This document shows, piece by piece, positions 52,421-60,829 of a stretch of DNA of 64,000 nucleotides (position 1 is its first letter; each line of letters begins with the position of its first letter). Origin of the DNA: Falsiroseomonas algicola. GTDB taxonomy: Bacteria; Pseudomonadota; Alphaproteobacteria; Acetobacterales; Acetobacteraceae. Made by a program: the position numbers and the translations under genes. The stretch is from contig NZ_JAAIKB010000006.1 of assembly GCF_011040385.1 (NCBI RefSeq), positions 62,001 through 126,000 on the forward strand, written 5' to 3'. The notes under the pieces were generated by a model that ran no database searches, was not told where the DNA came from, and saw nothing but the letters and a program-made list of their open reading frames with translations.

Positions 52421-53461
52421 ATGCTGTTGTCATCGCTTGACCAGACGAATGAGGGCCTCCGTCATCGGGGCGCGCTGCATGGTCATTCGCCGCATCACCG
52501 CCAGTCCACGCGCACCCTGCCGCTCAAGGTCGGCACGCGCGGCTCGCCGCTGGCGCTGTGGCAGACGCGCCATTTCCTGGCCCTCATCACCAAGGTCTGC
52601 CCGCTGCTGCGGGAGGTGAAGGCCTTCGAGGAATGCGTCATCGCGACAAGCGGCGACAAGATCCAGGACAAGCGCCTGGCCGATATCGGCGGCAAGGGGC
52701 TCTTCGCGAAGGAGATCCATGAGGCGCTGCTGGATGGCCGCGTGGACTTCGCCGTGCACAGCATGAAGGACCTGGAGACGGAGCTGCCGCCCGGTATCGT
52801 GCTCGCCTGCGCGCTGAAGCGGGAGGACAGCCGCGACGCGATCGTGGTCGGCCCCGACTGCGCCGGCGTGACGCGGGACGATCCCTATGCCTGCCTGCCG
52901 AAGGGCGCGCTGATCGGCACCGCCTCCGTCCGCCGGCAGAGCCAGCTGCTGCATGCGCGGCCCGACCTGCAGGTGGAGATCATCCGCGGCAGCGTGCAGT
53001 CGCGCCTGTCCAAGGTGCGGGCGGAAGGCGGGCCGCAGGCCTCGCTGCTCGCCATCGCCGGCCTGAAGCGGCTGGAGATGGAGCATGAGGCCGCGGTGGT
53101 GCTGGATGCGGAGACGATGGTGCCGGCGGCCTGCCAGGGCATCGTCGGCGTCACCGTCCGCGCCGATGACGTGGAGTTGCGGGAGCTGCTCTCGGCCATC
53201 GAGGATGGGGAGGCCGCTTCGGTCTGCACGGCGGAACGCGCCTTCCTGGGCTCGCTCGACGGCTCCTGCCGCACGCCGATCGGGGGGCATGCGCAGCTGA
53301 TGCCGGATGGCCAGCTGCTGCTGACCGGGCTGGTGGCGCGGGCAGACGGGTCCTTCCTGCTGAAGCGGAAGCTCTGGGGCGCCCGGGCCGATGCCGCGGC
53401 GCTGGGGCGGGAACTTGGCGACAGCCTGCGCAGGGACGCGCCGGCCGACATCTTCGGCTGA
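52421..53461 (+). CDS. hemC: Hydroxymethylbilane synthase (porphobilinogen deaminase)
   Basis: A 346-residue enzyme that polymerises four porphobilinogens. LKVGTRGSPLALWQT is the family start at residue 35, and Cys283 in LDGSCRTPIGGH carries the dipyrromethane cofactor. IGTASVRRQSQLL and the catalytic-Asp region DFAVHSMKDL are intact. The first 34 residues are an unusual His-rich extension (LHGHSPHHRQ). It closes the bchG-bchP operon, so tetrapyrrole supply is tied to pigment genes. Confidence 0.93.
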   Translation: MLLSSLDQTNEGLRHRGALHGHSPHHRQSTRTLPLKVGTRGSPLALWQTRHFLALITKVCPLLREVKAFEECVIATSGDKIQDKRLADIGGKGLFAKEIHEALLDGRVDFAVHSMKDLETELPPGIVLACALKREDSRDAIVVGPDCAGVTRDDPYACLPKGALIGTASVRRQSQLLHARPDLQVEIIRGSVQSRLSKVRAEGGPQASLLAIAGLKRLEMEHEAAVVLDAETMVPAACQGIVGVTVRADDVELRELLSAIEDGEAASVCTAERAFLGSLDGSCRTPIGGHAQLMPDGQLLLTGLVARADGSFLLKRKLWGARADAAALGRELGDSLRRDAPADIFG

Positions 53462-53464
53462 GCC

Positions 53465-53731
53465 TCAGCGGCGCAACCGCAGCCACACATCCAGCAGATG
53501 GGCGGCGAAGGCGGCGCTGAGCGCCGCCGCCACCCAGCCCCAGCCGGCGCCGACCAGCGCGGCACGCAGCGCCAGCACCAGCGCCACCCCCGGCATGGCC
53601 AGGCCCAGGATGGCGGCGGGCGCCAAGCCGCGCCCGGTCCTGCGGTGCCAGAGCGCCAGGGCCGCCGCTTCCAGCAGCAGGACGAGCAGCACCAGATCGG
53701 CCACGCGACCGCTGGCGAAGAACGCCTCCAT
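53465..53731 (-). CDS. Small hypothetical membrane protein
   Basis: An 88-residue protein with three hydrophobic segments (VADLVLLVLLLEAAALAL, APAAILGLAMPGVALVLAL and AALSAAFAAHLLDVWL) and an Arg-rich C-terminus. GGAGAGGG precedes the ATG at 53731. The frame extends further upstream, but the cytochrome c2 promoter region lies there. Short PGC-adjacent proteins of this form are common; I do not know its role. It is convergent with hemC. Confidence 0.6.
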   Translation of the reverse strand: MEAFFASGRVADLVLLVLLLEAAALALWHRRTGRGLAPAAILGLAMPGVALVLALRAALVGAGWGWVAAALSAAFAAHLLDVWLRLRR

Positions 53732-53754
53732 TCCCTCTCCCCCGGCGAAGCCAA

Positions 53755-53775
53755 CGCATTCGTAACGCGAATGCG
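53755..53775. promoter_or_regulatory. Perfect inverted repeat in the cytochrome c2 intergenic region
   Basis: CGCATTCG (53755-53762) and CGAATGCG (53768-53775) flank a 5-base spacer. It lies between the divergent small membrane gene and cytochrome c2, about 175 bases before the latter. It does not fit the PpsR consensus; an unidentified operator is the likely reading. Confidence 0.45.
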
Positions 53776-53949
53776 CGCAACCTGTAGGCAGTTTCATGCG
53801 CTGGGAGGGTTGCGCCAACCGGTCCTGGCGCCACCTTGCGCCGGGCGGGAAAGACGCCATAAGCGTTTCGGCTTGTTCCACCCGCGTCGCGGCTGGCTGA
53901 CTTGCGGCGGGGCCGTACCGACGAGACACGTTCAAGGAGGATCGCTCGA

Positions 53950-54324
53950 ATGCGACGTCTGACTCTGGCCATCGTGACGGGCCTTGCCATCGCGCCCTTC
54001 GCCGCCCAGGCGCAGGATGCCGCCGCTGGCGGCCGCGTCTTCAACCAGTGCCGCGCCTGCCACACCATCGATGCCGGCGGCCGCAATGGCGTGGGCCCGA
54101 ACCTGCATGGCATCGTCGGCCGCGCCGCGGGCTCCATCGAGGGCTTCCGCTACTCCGCCAACATGCAGGAGTGGCGCCAGGGCCAGACCTGGACCGAGGA
54201 AAACCTGCGCCGCTACATCACCAACCCCAAGGATGTCCTGCCGCGCGGCAGCATGTCCTACCCGGGCCTGCGGAACGAGCAGCAGCTCAACGACCTGATC
54301 GCCTATCTGAAGACGCAGAGCTGA
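53950..54324 (+). CDS. cycA: Cytochrome c2 (class I c-type cytochrome)
   Basis: A 124-residue periplasmic cytochrome. A signal peptide (1 to about 22, FAAQAQ) is followed by haem site CRACH (Cys34, Cys37, His38) and axial Met102 in RGSMSYPGL. AAGGAGG stands 9 bases before the ATG at 53950. It carries electrons from bc1 to PufC or to oxidase. It is compact, like mitochondrial-type c (no large insertions). Confidence 0.85.
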   Translation: MRRLTLAIVTGLAIAPFAAQAQDAAAGGRVFNQCRACHTIDAGGRNGVGPNLHGIVGRAAGSIEGFRYSANMQEWRQGQTWTEENLRRYITNPKDVLPRGSMSYPGLRNEQQLNDLIAYLKTQS

Positions 54325-54330
54325 GTTGAT

Positions 54331-54360
54331 GGGCGGCCGGCAACCCGGCCGCCCCTTTTC
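54331..54360 (+). terminator. Rho-independent terminator after cytochrome c2
   Basis: A ten-pair stem (54331-54340 with 54345-54354) around a CAAC loop, followed by CTTTTC. It also overlaps the end of the convergent gene at 54360. Confidence 0.88.
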
Positions 54361-55217
54361 TACCGGATCGCCGCCGGCAGGCCTTCCCAGGCCTCCTCCA
54401 CCGTGAAGGGCCGCGGCATCATCCCCTGCTCCGCGCAGTAGCGGATCGCCAGTGCCAAGGCAGGCCGCAGGGTTTCGCGCGTGTGCATGCGCGCGCCGGA
54501 CGCAGCCAGCATCCGCATCAGTTCCACCACCAGTTCCGGGCGCTCCGCCGCCACATCCTGCCGCACCACGACCAGGTGGTTCACCGGGATGAAGCCGTGT
54601 GCCTGCCGGAACTGCTCGCCGGCCGCCTCGGGGTCGGGGAAGACCGTGCGGAGGCCGGAGGGCAGGTCATTGCCGAAGATGCCGGCGGCGGCCTCGCCCG
54701 ACCGGGTCATGGCCAGAAGATCCTGCCCGGGCGCGGCGCGCGTCACCCAGGGCGGGTCAGTGAATTCCGTGACATGCGCATCCTCGAAGGTCGTCCAGCG
54801 CTGCTGGTCGGCGCGGATGCCGTGGAACTCCGCCAGGCTGCCGCGCAGCCACATGCCTGTGGTCTGGCTGTAGGCGCGCACGGCGATCGCGGCGCCGGCC
54901 AGGTCCGCGGGGCCGCGCACCGGGCCGTCAACGGCCGTCAGCAGTGCGGCTTCCTGCGCGCGTTCGGCCAGCACCACGGGCAGCAGCACCATCGGCTTCC
55001 CATAGGCCTTGGCCATCAGGAAGGTGGCGATCGCCATCTCGCTGACCTGGAAGGCCGCCTGGCGGACCATGGCCGGGAAGGCCTTGCTGGGCGGGGTGTG
55101 GCGGATGTTGTCGAGTGCCAGAAGGTCCGATCCGACGCGGCCTTCCAGCAGCGCGGCGGTCTCGGGATAGGCGCCGATGGCGGCGCGGAGCGTGGTGACG
55201 GGCAAGGCAGTCCTCAT
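54360..55217 (-). CDS. 4,5-dihydroxyphthalate decarboxylase-like / ABC substrate-binding-fold protein
   Basis: A 285-residue protein with a periplasmic-binding fold, but no signal peptide. FQVSEMAIATFLMAKAYGKPMVLLPVVL and the NHLVVVRQDVA region resemble the 4,5-dihydroxyphthalate decarboxylase group. Residues PPSKAFPAMVRQAAF precede these. Its neighbours suggest catabolism of an aromatic or organic acid. A real decarboxylase activity is not proven. Confidence 0.65.
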   Translation of the reverse strand: MRTALPVTTLRAAIGAYPETAALLEGRVGSDLLALDNIRHTPPSKAFPAMVRQAAFQVSEMAIATFLMAKAYGKPMVLLPVVLAERAQEAALLTAVDGPVRGPADLAGAAIAVRAYSQTTGMWLRGSLAEFHGIRADQQRWTTFEDAHVTEFTDPPWVTRAAPGQDLLAMTRSGEAAAGIFGNDLPSGLRTVFPDPEAAGEQFRQAHGFIPVNHLVVVRQDVAAERPELVVELMRMLAASGARMHTRETLRPALALAIRYCAEQGMMPRPFTVEEAWEGLPAAIR

Positions 55218-55266
55218 CGCCGCCCGGGGGTACCGGGCGGCGTCTCAAGCAGGGATGGCAGACCGA

Positions 55267-56064
55267 TCAGTCGCGGTAGGAGGGGTCGAGGCGGTCCAGC
55301 TTCCGCAGCAGCCCCGGCCATTCCATGACGCCATAGGGGCGGCGCGTGCCGGGCTGGTAGTTGTTCCAGGTGGCATCGATCACCGCTTGCGGCACCTGCA
55401 CCAGCTTCTGCCCCGTCGCCTGCGCCGCCAGCTGCGCGCGGCAGGAGAGTTCGAGCCGGTGCATGGCGTTGAAGGCCTCCCCCACCGTCTTGCCGATGGT
55501 GAGCAGCCCGTGGTTGCGCAGGATCAGCGCGTTGTTGTCGCCGAGGTCGCGCACCAGGCGCTCCTGCATCTCCAGGTCGAGCACCACGCCTTCGTAGTCG
55601 TGGTAGCCGATCCTGGCGAAGCGCATGGAGGTCTGGTTCATCGGCAGCAGCCCGCATTCCAGCGAGGAAACCGCCATGCCCGGCCAGGTATGGGTGTGGA
55701 TGACGCAGGCGATCTCGTGCTTCGCCTCATGGATCGCGCCGTGGATGACGAAGCCCGCGCGGTTCACGCCGTAGCCGAGGCCGCCGGGGAAGTCCGGCTT
55801 GGCCAGGACATTGCCGTGCACGTCGATCTTCACCAGCGACGACGCCGTGATCTCCTCGTACAGCATGCCATAGGCGTTGATGAGGAAGGCGCCCTCCTCG
55901 CCGGGGACGCGAACGGAGATGTGGTTCGCGGCCATGTCGGACATGCCGTAGAGGTCGATCAGCCGGTAGCAGGCGGCGAGGTCCACGCGGGCCTGCCATT
56001 CCTCTGGCGAGACGCGGTCCCGCATGGAGGGGATCTGGAAACGTTCGGCGACGCTGTCGGGCAT
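55267..56064 (-). CDS. Class II aldolase/adducin family protein
   Basis: A 265-residue metal-dependent aldolase-fold protein. The Zn-binding His pair is in VIHTHTWPGMAV, a further His is in ILRNHGLLTIG, and the core NHISVRVPGEEGAFLINAYGM is typical. Members act as aldolases, epimerases or decarboxylases. It is 49 bases before the 54360 gene and 17 bases after a Bug receptor, so they likely form one operon. Confidence 0.8.
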   Translation of the reverse strand: MPDSVAERFQIPSMRDRVSPEEWQARVDLAACYRLIDLYGMSDMAANHISVRVPGEEGAFLINAYGMLYEEITASSLVKIDVHGNVLAKPDFPGGLGYGVNRAGFVIHGAIHEAKHEIACVIHTHTWPGMAVSSLECGLLPMNQTSMRFARIGYHDYEGVVLDLEMQERLVRDLGDNNALILRNHGLLTIGKTVGEAFNAMHRLELSCRAQLAAQATGQKLVQVPQAVIDATWNNYQPGTRRPYGVMEWPGLLRKLDRLDPSYRD

Positions 56065-56081
56065 GGGACGGTTCCTCGTGC

Positions 56082-57053
56082 TTACTCGGGCGTGGCGCCG
56101 GAGGCGCGGACGATCGCGGACCAGCGGCGGATCTCATGGGCGATGAAGGCGCCGAAGGCCTCGGGGCCATTGCCCACGGGGTCGGCGCCCTGCTCCACCA
56201 TGTTGCGTTCGATGGCGGGCACGCGCAACGCGGCGTGGCTGTCCTCCGCGATCTTGCGGATGATCTCGGGCGGCGTGCGCGCCGGCGCCACCATGCCGAA
56301 CCAGGAGGAGGCGTCGAAGTCGGGGAAGCCCAGTTCGACCATGGTCGGCACGTCCGGATTGGAGCGCGACCGCTGGGTGGAGGTGACGGCCAGCGGCCGC
56401 AGGCGCCCGCCCCTGATCTGCTCCATGACGGAGGGGATGGTCGCGAACATGAAGTCGAGGCGGCCCGAGAGCAGGTCGTTCAGCGCGACGGCGCCGCGAT
56501 AGGGCACATGCTCCGTCCGGATGCCCGCCATCTGGTCCAGCATGACGCCGGAGAGGTGGGAGGAGGTGCCGACGCCGGTGGAGCCGTAGGAGAGTTCGCC
56601 GGGGCGACGCTTCGCCTCCGCGATCAGCCCCGCGACGTCCCGCGCCGGATGGTTCGGCGCGACGACCAGGATGTTCGGCACGCCCGCCAGCAGCGTGATG
56701 GGCGCCAGGTCCCGCAGCGTGTCATAGGGCATGTTGCGGACGAGGGACTGGTTCACCGCCAGCGGGCCGACCGACCCCACCATGATCGTGTAGCCATCGG
56801 GGGCGGAGCGGACCACATGCTCCGTGCCGATATTGCCCCCGGCGCCAGGCCGGTTGTCGATGACGACGGACTGCCCCCACATCTCGGCCAGGTGGGCGCC
56901 GATCAGCCGGGCGATGATGTCCGTCGTGCCGCCAGGGGTGAAGGCGACGACGATGCGGACCGGCCGGTTCGGCCAGGGCGCGGCTTGGGCGCGGGCCAGG
57001 CCGGGGGCGGCCAGCAGGGGCAGGGCGAGGCAGGCGCGCCGCGCGATCGTCAT
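56082..57053 (-). CDS. Bug/TctC-type solute-binding protein (copy A)
   Basis: A 323-residue tripartite tricarboxylate transporter receptor. TAT-like signal MTIARRACLALPLLAAPGLARAQ precedes RPVRIVVAFTPGGTTDIIAR and VIDNRPGAGGNIGTEHVV, the Bug signature. GGGAG sits about 13 bases upstream of the ATG at 57053. Ligand unknown. No TctA/TctB membrane genes are adjacent. Confidence 0.88.
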   Translation of the reverse strand: MTIARRACLALPLLAAPGLARAQAAPWPNRPVRIVVAFTPGGTTDIIARLIGAHLAEMWGQSVVIDNRPGAGGNIGTEHVVRSAPDGYTIMVGSVGPLAVNQSLVRNMPYDTLRDLAPITLLAGVPNILVVAPNHPARDVAGLIAEAKRRPGELSYGSTGVGTSSHLSGVMLDQMAGIRTEHVPYRGAVALNDLLSGRLDFMFATIPSVMEQIRGGRLRPLAVTSTQRSRSNPDVPTMVELGFPDFDASSWFGMVAPARTPPEIIRKIAEDSHAALRVPAIERNMVEQGADPVGNGPEAFGAFIAHEIRRWSAIVRASGATPE

Positions 57054-57170
57054 GGTCGTTCCATTCTCCCGTCGGGCGGTCGTGCTGCCGCCATCTTCAG
57101 GCAGGTATCCTGGGCCCGGGCATCCCATGCGACAAATGGAAAGAATGCGCGGCCCGTGCCGTTTTCTTCA

Positions 57171-58133
57171 TCAATCCAGGCGGAGCCCGATGGCGCGGAT
57201 CACCGGCGTCCAGGTCGCGCGTTCCTCGGCGAGGTAGGCTGCGAGGTGTTCCGGGTTGCTGGCGGCGGGCTCGGCGCCCTGGCGGGCCAGCGCGCCGCGC
57301 AGCGCCTCCTCCCCCAGCGCCTCGCCAAGTGCCTGCGCGACGCGGTCGAGGATCGGGCGCGGCGTCGCGGCCGGGGCGAGCAGCGCCTGGAAGTTGCGGA
57401 CGATGAGCTGCGGAAACCCCTCCTCCGCCGTGGTCGGGATGGCGGGGGCCAGGGGGGAGCGTCGTGGCGCCGTCGTCGCCAGGGCGCGGATCTGCCGGTT
57501 CTCGACCAGGTTCAGCACGGCGGAGATGTCGCCGAACAGCGCCTCGATCTTGCCGCCGAGCAGGTCCGGCAACGCGGCGCCGGTGCCGCGATAGGGCACG
57601 TGTTCCAGCCGGATGCCGGCGAGCTGGCCGAGCAGTTCCGCCGCCAGATGCGGCGTGGTGCCGATGCCGGCGGAGCCCATGTTGATCTCGCCCGGCCGCG
57701 ATTTCGCGAGGGCCACGAATTCCGCGAGGTTGCGGGCCGGCAGGCCCGGCGTCACCACCAGGATCTGCGGGCTGTCGGCGATCAGCGCGACGGGGGCGAG
57801 GCCCTGGAGCAGGTCCGGCGCGCCGGCCCCGCCCGCTGCGGGGGCGATGACCAGCGGGCCGGGGGAGCCGACGAGGAGCGTATAGCCATCCGGCCTGGCC
57901 GCGGCGACGACCCGGGCGCCGACGACGCCGCCTGCGCCCGCGCGGTTCTCGACGACGACCGGCACGCCGAGGCGGCGGCGCAGCCCCTCCGCCGCCGGGC
58001 GGGCGACGTTGTCGACGGGGCCGCCCGGCGCGAAGGGCACCACCAGCGTCACCGCGCGCTGCGGCCAGGGTTCCTGCGCCCGGGCCAGGGCCGGCAGAAG
58101 CAGGGGCGTGGCGAGGAGCGCGCGGCGATGCAT
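57171..58133 (-). CDS. Bug/TctC-type solute-binding protein (copy B)
   Basis: A 320-residue receptor with signal MHRRALLATPLLLPALARAQ and RAVTLVVPFAPGGPVDNVAR, VENRAGAGGVVGARVV. It follows the enoyl-CoA hydratase by 4 bases. The binding-loop GSAGIGTTPHLAAELLG and YRGTGAALPDLLGG fit the family. Ligand unknown. Confidence 0.88.
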   Translation of the reverse strand: MHRRALLATPLLLPALARAQEPWPQRAVTLVVPFAPGGPVDNVARPAAEGLRRRLGVPVVVENRAGAGGVVGARVVAAARPDGYTLLVGSPGPLVIAPAAGGAGAPDLLQGLAPVALIADSPQILVVTPGLPARNLAEFVALAKSRPGEINMGSAGIGTTPHLAAELLGQLAGIRLEHVPYRGTGAALPDLLGGKIEALFGDISAVLNLVENRQIRALATTAPRRSPLAPAIPTTAEEGFPQLIVRNFQALLAPAATPRPILDRVAQALGEALGEEALRGALARQGAEPAASNPEHLAAYLAEERATWTPVIRAIGLRLD

Positions 58134-58137
58134 GGCG

Positions 58138-58914
58138 TCAGCGTCCCTTGAAGACGGGCTTGCGCTTCTCCGCGAAGGCCTTCCAGGCTTCCTGCGTGTC
58201 TTCCGTCGAGGCCAGCGCCACGGTCTGCGACTGCTCGAAGCGGTAGCCCTCATGCAGCGGCATGTATTCCGTGACCTGGAAGCTCTTCTTCGCGGCCTGC
58301 ACGGCGAGCGGCACCTTGCCCGCGATCTCGCGCCCGATCTTCTGCGCCTCCGCCAGCAGCGCGTCGCGCGGCAGGCATAGCGAGGCCGCGCCCATGCGCA
58401 GCAGGTCGGGGCCGGTGAAGCGCCGCGCGGTGTAGATCATCAGCCGCGCATCGGACTGGCCGAGATGGCGCAGCACATGGCGCACGCCGCCGGCCAGCCC
58501 CACATCCACCTCCGTCATGGCGAGGTAGGCTTCCTCCGCCACCAGGATGATGTCGGCCGACAGCGCCAGCACGCAGCCCGCCCCGATGCCGAGGCCGTTG
58601 ACGGCGGCGATGACGGGCTTGCCGCATTCCATCACGCTGTCGAAGACGGCGCGCGTCAGGCGGTTGTGGCGGGGATAGGCGCCGGGCTCGCCCGCGATGT
58701 TCGGGCGTTCCTTGAGGTCCGCGCCGGCGCAGAAGGCCTTGCCCTGCGCCGTCAGCACCACGGCGCGGACATCCTCGCGGTCATGCAGCTCGTCGAAGAC
58801 GCGCACGATTTCCTGCCGCATGGCGAGGTTCATCGCATTCACCGGCGGACGGTTCAGCGTGACGGTGGCGACGTAGTCCGCCACCTCCAGCGTCAGCGTT
58901 TCATACTCACTCAT
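58138..58914 (-). CDS. Enoyl-CoA hydratase/isomerase family protein
   Basis: A 258-residue crotonase-fold enzyme. The oxyanion-hole parts are AFCAGADLKERP and NGLGIGAGCVLALSADI; the catalytic-type acid falls in MTEVDVGLAGG. It may hydrate or isomerise an acyl-CoA. It is embedded between Bug receptors B and C, overlapping C's stop by ATGA. The C-terminal FAEKRKPVFKGR is usual. Confidence 0.88.
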   Translation of the reverse strand: MSEYETLTLEVADYVATVTLNRPPVNAMNLAMRQEIVRVFDELHDREDVRAVVLTAQGKAFCAGADLKERPNIAGEPGAYPRHNRLTRAVFDSVMECGKPVIAAVNGLGIGAGCVLALSADIILVAEEAYLAMTEVDVGLAGGVRHVLRHLGQSDARLMIYTARRFTGPDLLRMGAASLCLPRDALLAEAQKIGREIAGKVPLAVQAAKKSFQVTEYMPLHEGYRFEQSQTVALASTEDTQEAWKAFAEKRKPVFKGR

Positions 58915-59873
58915 TCCGCGCGAATCCCCGCTGCCTCGATCACCTGTTTCCACCGCGCGCTCTCCGCGCGGATCGTCGCCGCCAGCTCCTCCGGCGTGGA
59001 GGGCGTGGCTTCCTCGCCGAGCGCCTCCATGCGGGCGCGATAGGCGGGGTCGTTCAGGATGCCGACCACGGCCTGGTTCAGCCGCGCGACGATGGGCGCC
59101 GGCGTGCCGCCGGTGGTGGCGATGTAGTTGAAGGGCGCGGCATCGAAGCCGGGCAGCGCCTCCGCCAGCGCCGGCAGGTCGGGCGCCAGGGCGGAGCGCT
59201 GCGGCGTCGTCACGCCGAGCGCGCGGAGATGGCCGGAACGCGACGGCGGCAGCAGGATGGAGAGCGTGTCGAGCGCCATGCTGACCGTGCCGCCCATGAG
59301 GTCCGTCAGCGCCTGGCTGGTGCCGCGATAGGGCACATGGGTGATGTCGATCCGGGCCAGGAACTTCAGCATCTCCCCCGCCAGATGGGAGGATGACCCG
59401 ATGCCGGAGGAGGCGAAGGTCAGCGTGCCGGGCCGCGCCTTGGCGAGCGCGATCAGTTCCTGGAGGTTGCGGACCGGCAGGCCGGGATGCACGGCCAGCA
59501 GGTTCGGCGCGCGCTTGTAGCCGGCGACGGGGGCGAAGTCGCGCTCCGGGTCATAGGGCACGCTGCGCATGAGGTGCGGGTTGATGATCTGCGGCCCCGG
59601 CGTGCCGTAGAGCAGCGTGTGCCCATCCGGCTGCGCCCGCGCCACGGCCTGTGCGCCGATGGTGGCGCCGCCGCCGGGACGGTTCTCCACCACCACGGGC
59701 TGGCCGAGCACCGGCGTCAGCGCCTCCGAGATCTGCCGCGCGCTGGCATCGGCGGAGCCGCCGGCGGCGAAGGGGCAGATCATGCGCAGCGGGCGATTGG
59801 GGAAGGCCTGCGCGAAGGCGAGCGACGGCGTGGCGAGCGCCGCGGCGATGGCGGCGCGACGGGTGATGCTCAT
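58911..59873 (-). CDS. Bug/TctC-type solute-binding protein (copy C)
   Basis: A 320-residue receptor: TAT-like signal MSITRRAAIAAALATPSLAFAQ, then RPLRMICPFAAGGSADASAR and VENRPGGGATIGAQAVA. Similar to copies D and E, including LLYGTPGPQIINPHLMRSVPYDPERDFAPV. Translationally coupled to its neighbours by 4-base overlaps. Confidence 0.88.
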   Translation of the reverse strand: MSITRRAAIAAALATPSLAFAQAFPNRPLRMICPFAAGGSADASARQISEALTPVLGQPVVVENRPGGGATIGAQAVARAQPDGHTLLYGTPGPQIINPHLMRSVPYDPERDFAPVAGYKRAPNLLAVHPGLPVRNLQELIALAKARPGTLTFASSGIGSSSHLAGEMLKFLARIDITHVPYRGTSQALTDLMGGTVSMALDTLSILLPPSRSGHLRALGVTTPQRSALAPDLPALAEALPGFDAAPFNYIATTGGTPAPIVARLNQAVVGILNDPAYRARMEALGEEATPSTPEELAATIRAESARWKQVIEAAGIRAE

Positions 59874-60829
59874 TCGGCGGTGATCCCTCCCCTGCGGATC
59901 ACCGGGCCCCAGCGATCCGATTCCTCCCGCACCATGGCGGCCAGCGCCTCCGGCGTGCCGCCCAGCTTCTCGATGCCCAGCGCCTCGAACCGCGACCGCA
60001 TGGCGGGCTGGTCGAGGATGGCGTTGACCGTGGCGTTGAGCACGGCGATCACCTCCGGCGGCGTGCGCGCGGGCGCCAGCAGGTAGTTGAAGCTGGCATC
60101 GTGGTAGCCCGGCAGCGTCTGCGCCACCCGCGGCAATTCGGGTGCCGCGGCCGCGGGATCGGCAGTGGAGACCGCGAGCGCCCGCAGCCTGCCGTCCCGC
60201 ACCAGCGGCAGCAGCGTCGCGATGTTGTCCATCATGAAATCGACGCGGCCGCCCATCACCTCCTGCACTGCGGGCGCGGTGCCGCGGAAGGGCACGTGCA
60301 GCATCTCGACATTCGCCATCTGGCCCAGCATGGCGGCGGCGAGGTGGCCGGAGGAGGCGACGCCGGCGGAGGCGAAGGTCAGCGCATTCGCCTCCCGCCG
60401 CGCCATGGCGATCAGGCCCGCGACATCGCGCGCGGCGAAATCGGGCCGCACCACCAGCAGCTTCGGCGCCTTCAGCACCGCGATCACCGGCGCGAAATCC
60501 GCGACGGGATCATAGGGCAGGCTGCGCATGAGATGCGGGTTGAGGATCTGCACATTCGGCGTGGCGTAGAGCAGCGTGTGCCCATCGGCCGCCGCGCGCG
60601 CCACGGCGACGGCGCCGATGGTGGTGCCGCCGCCGGGGCGGTTCTCCACCGTCATGGGCTGGCCGAGTTGCGCGGCCAGCTGTTCGGCGATGAGGCGCCC
60701 GACGGTATCCGCCGCGCCACCCGGCGCGAAGGGCACCACCATGCGCATGGGTCGCGACGGCGTCCAGGCCGGCTGCGCCAGCGCGGGTGGCGCGAGGGTG
60801 GAGAGCAGCAGCGTGCGGCGCGCGATCAT
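59870..60829 (-). CDS. Bug/TctC-type solute-binding protein (copy D)
   Basis: A 319-residue receptor with signal MIARRTLLLSTLAPPALAQ, then RPMRMVVPFAPGGAADTVGR. It is close to copy E (both have SFNYLLAP.RTPPE and MLHVP[FY]RGTAP), so the two arose by a fairly recent duplication. Overlaps copy C and copy E by ATGA. Confidence 0.88.
   Translation of the reverse strand: MIARRTLLLSTLAPPALAQPAWTPSRPMRMVVPFAPGGAADTVGRLIAEQLAAQLGQPMTVENRPGGGTTIGAVAVARAAADGHTLLYATPNVQILNPHLMRSLPYDPVADFAPVIAVLKAPKLLVVRPDFAARDVAGLIAMARREANALTFASAGVASSGHLAAAMLGQMANVEMLHVPFRGTAPAVQEVMGGRVDFMMDNIATLLPLVRDGRLRALAVSTADPAAAAPELPRVAQTLPGYHDASFNYLLAPARTPPEVIAVLNATVNAILDQPAMRSRFEALGIEKLGGTPEALAAMVREESDRWGPVIRRGGITAE

Noticed and set aside
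53732-53935. Upstream extension of the small membrane gene at 53465
   Set aside because: It would run through the palindrome and cytochrome c2 promoter region and adds no hydrophobic segment; the ATG at 53731 has an RBS.
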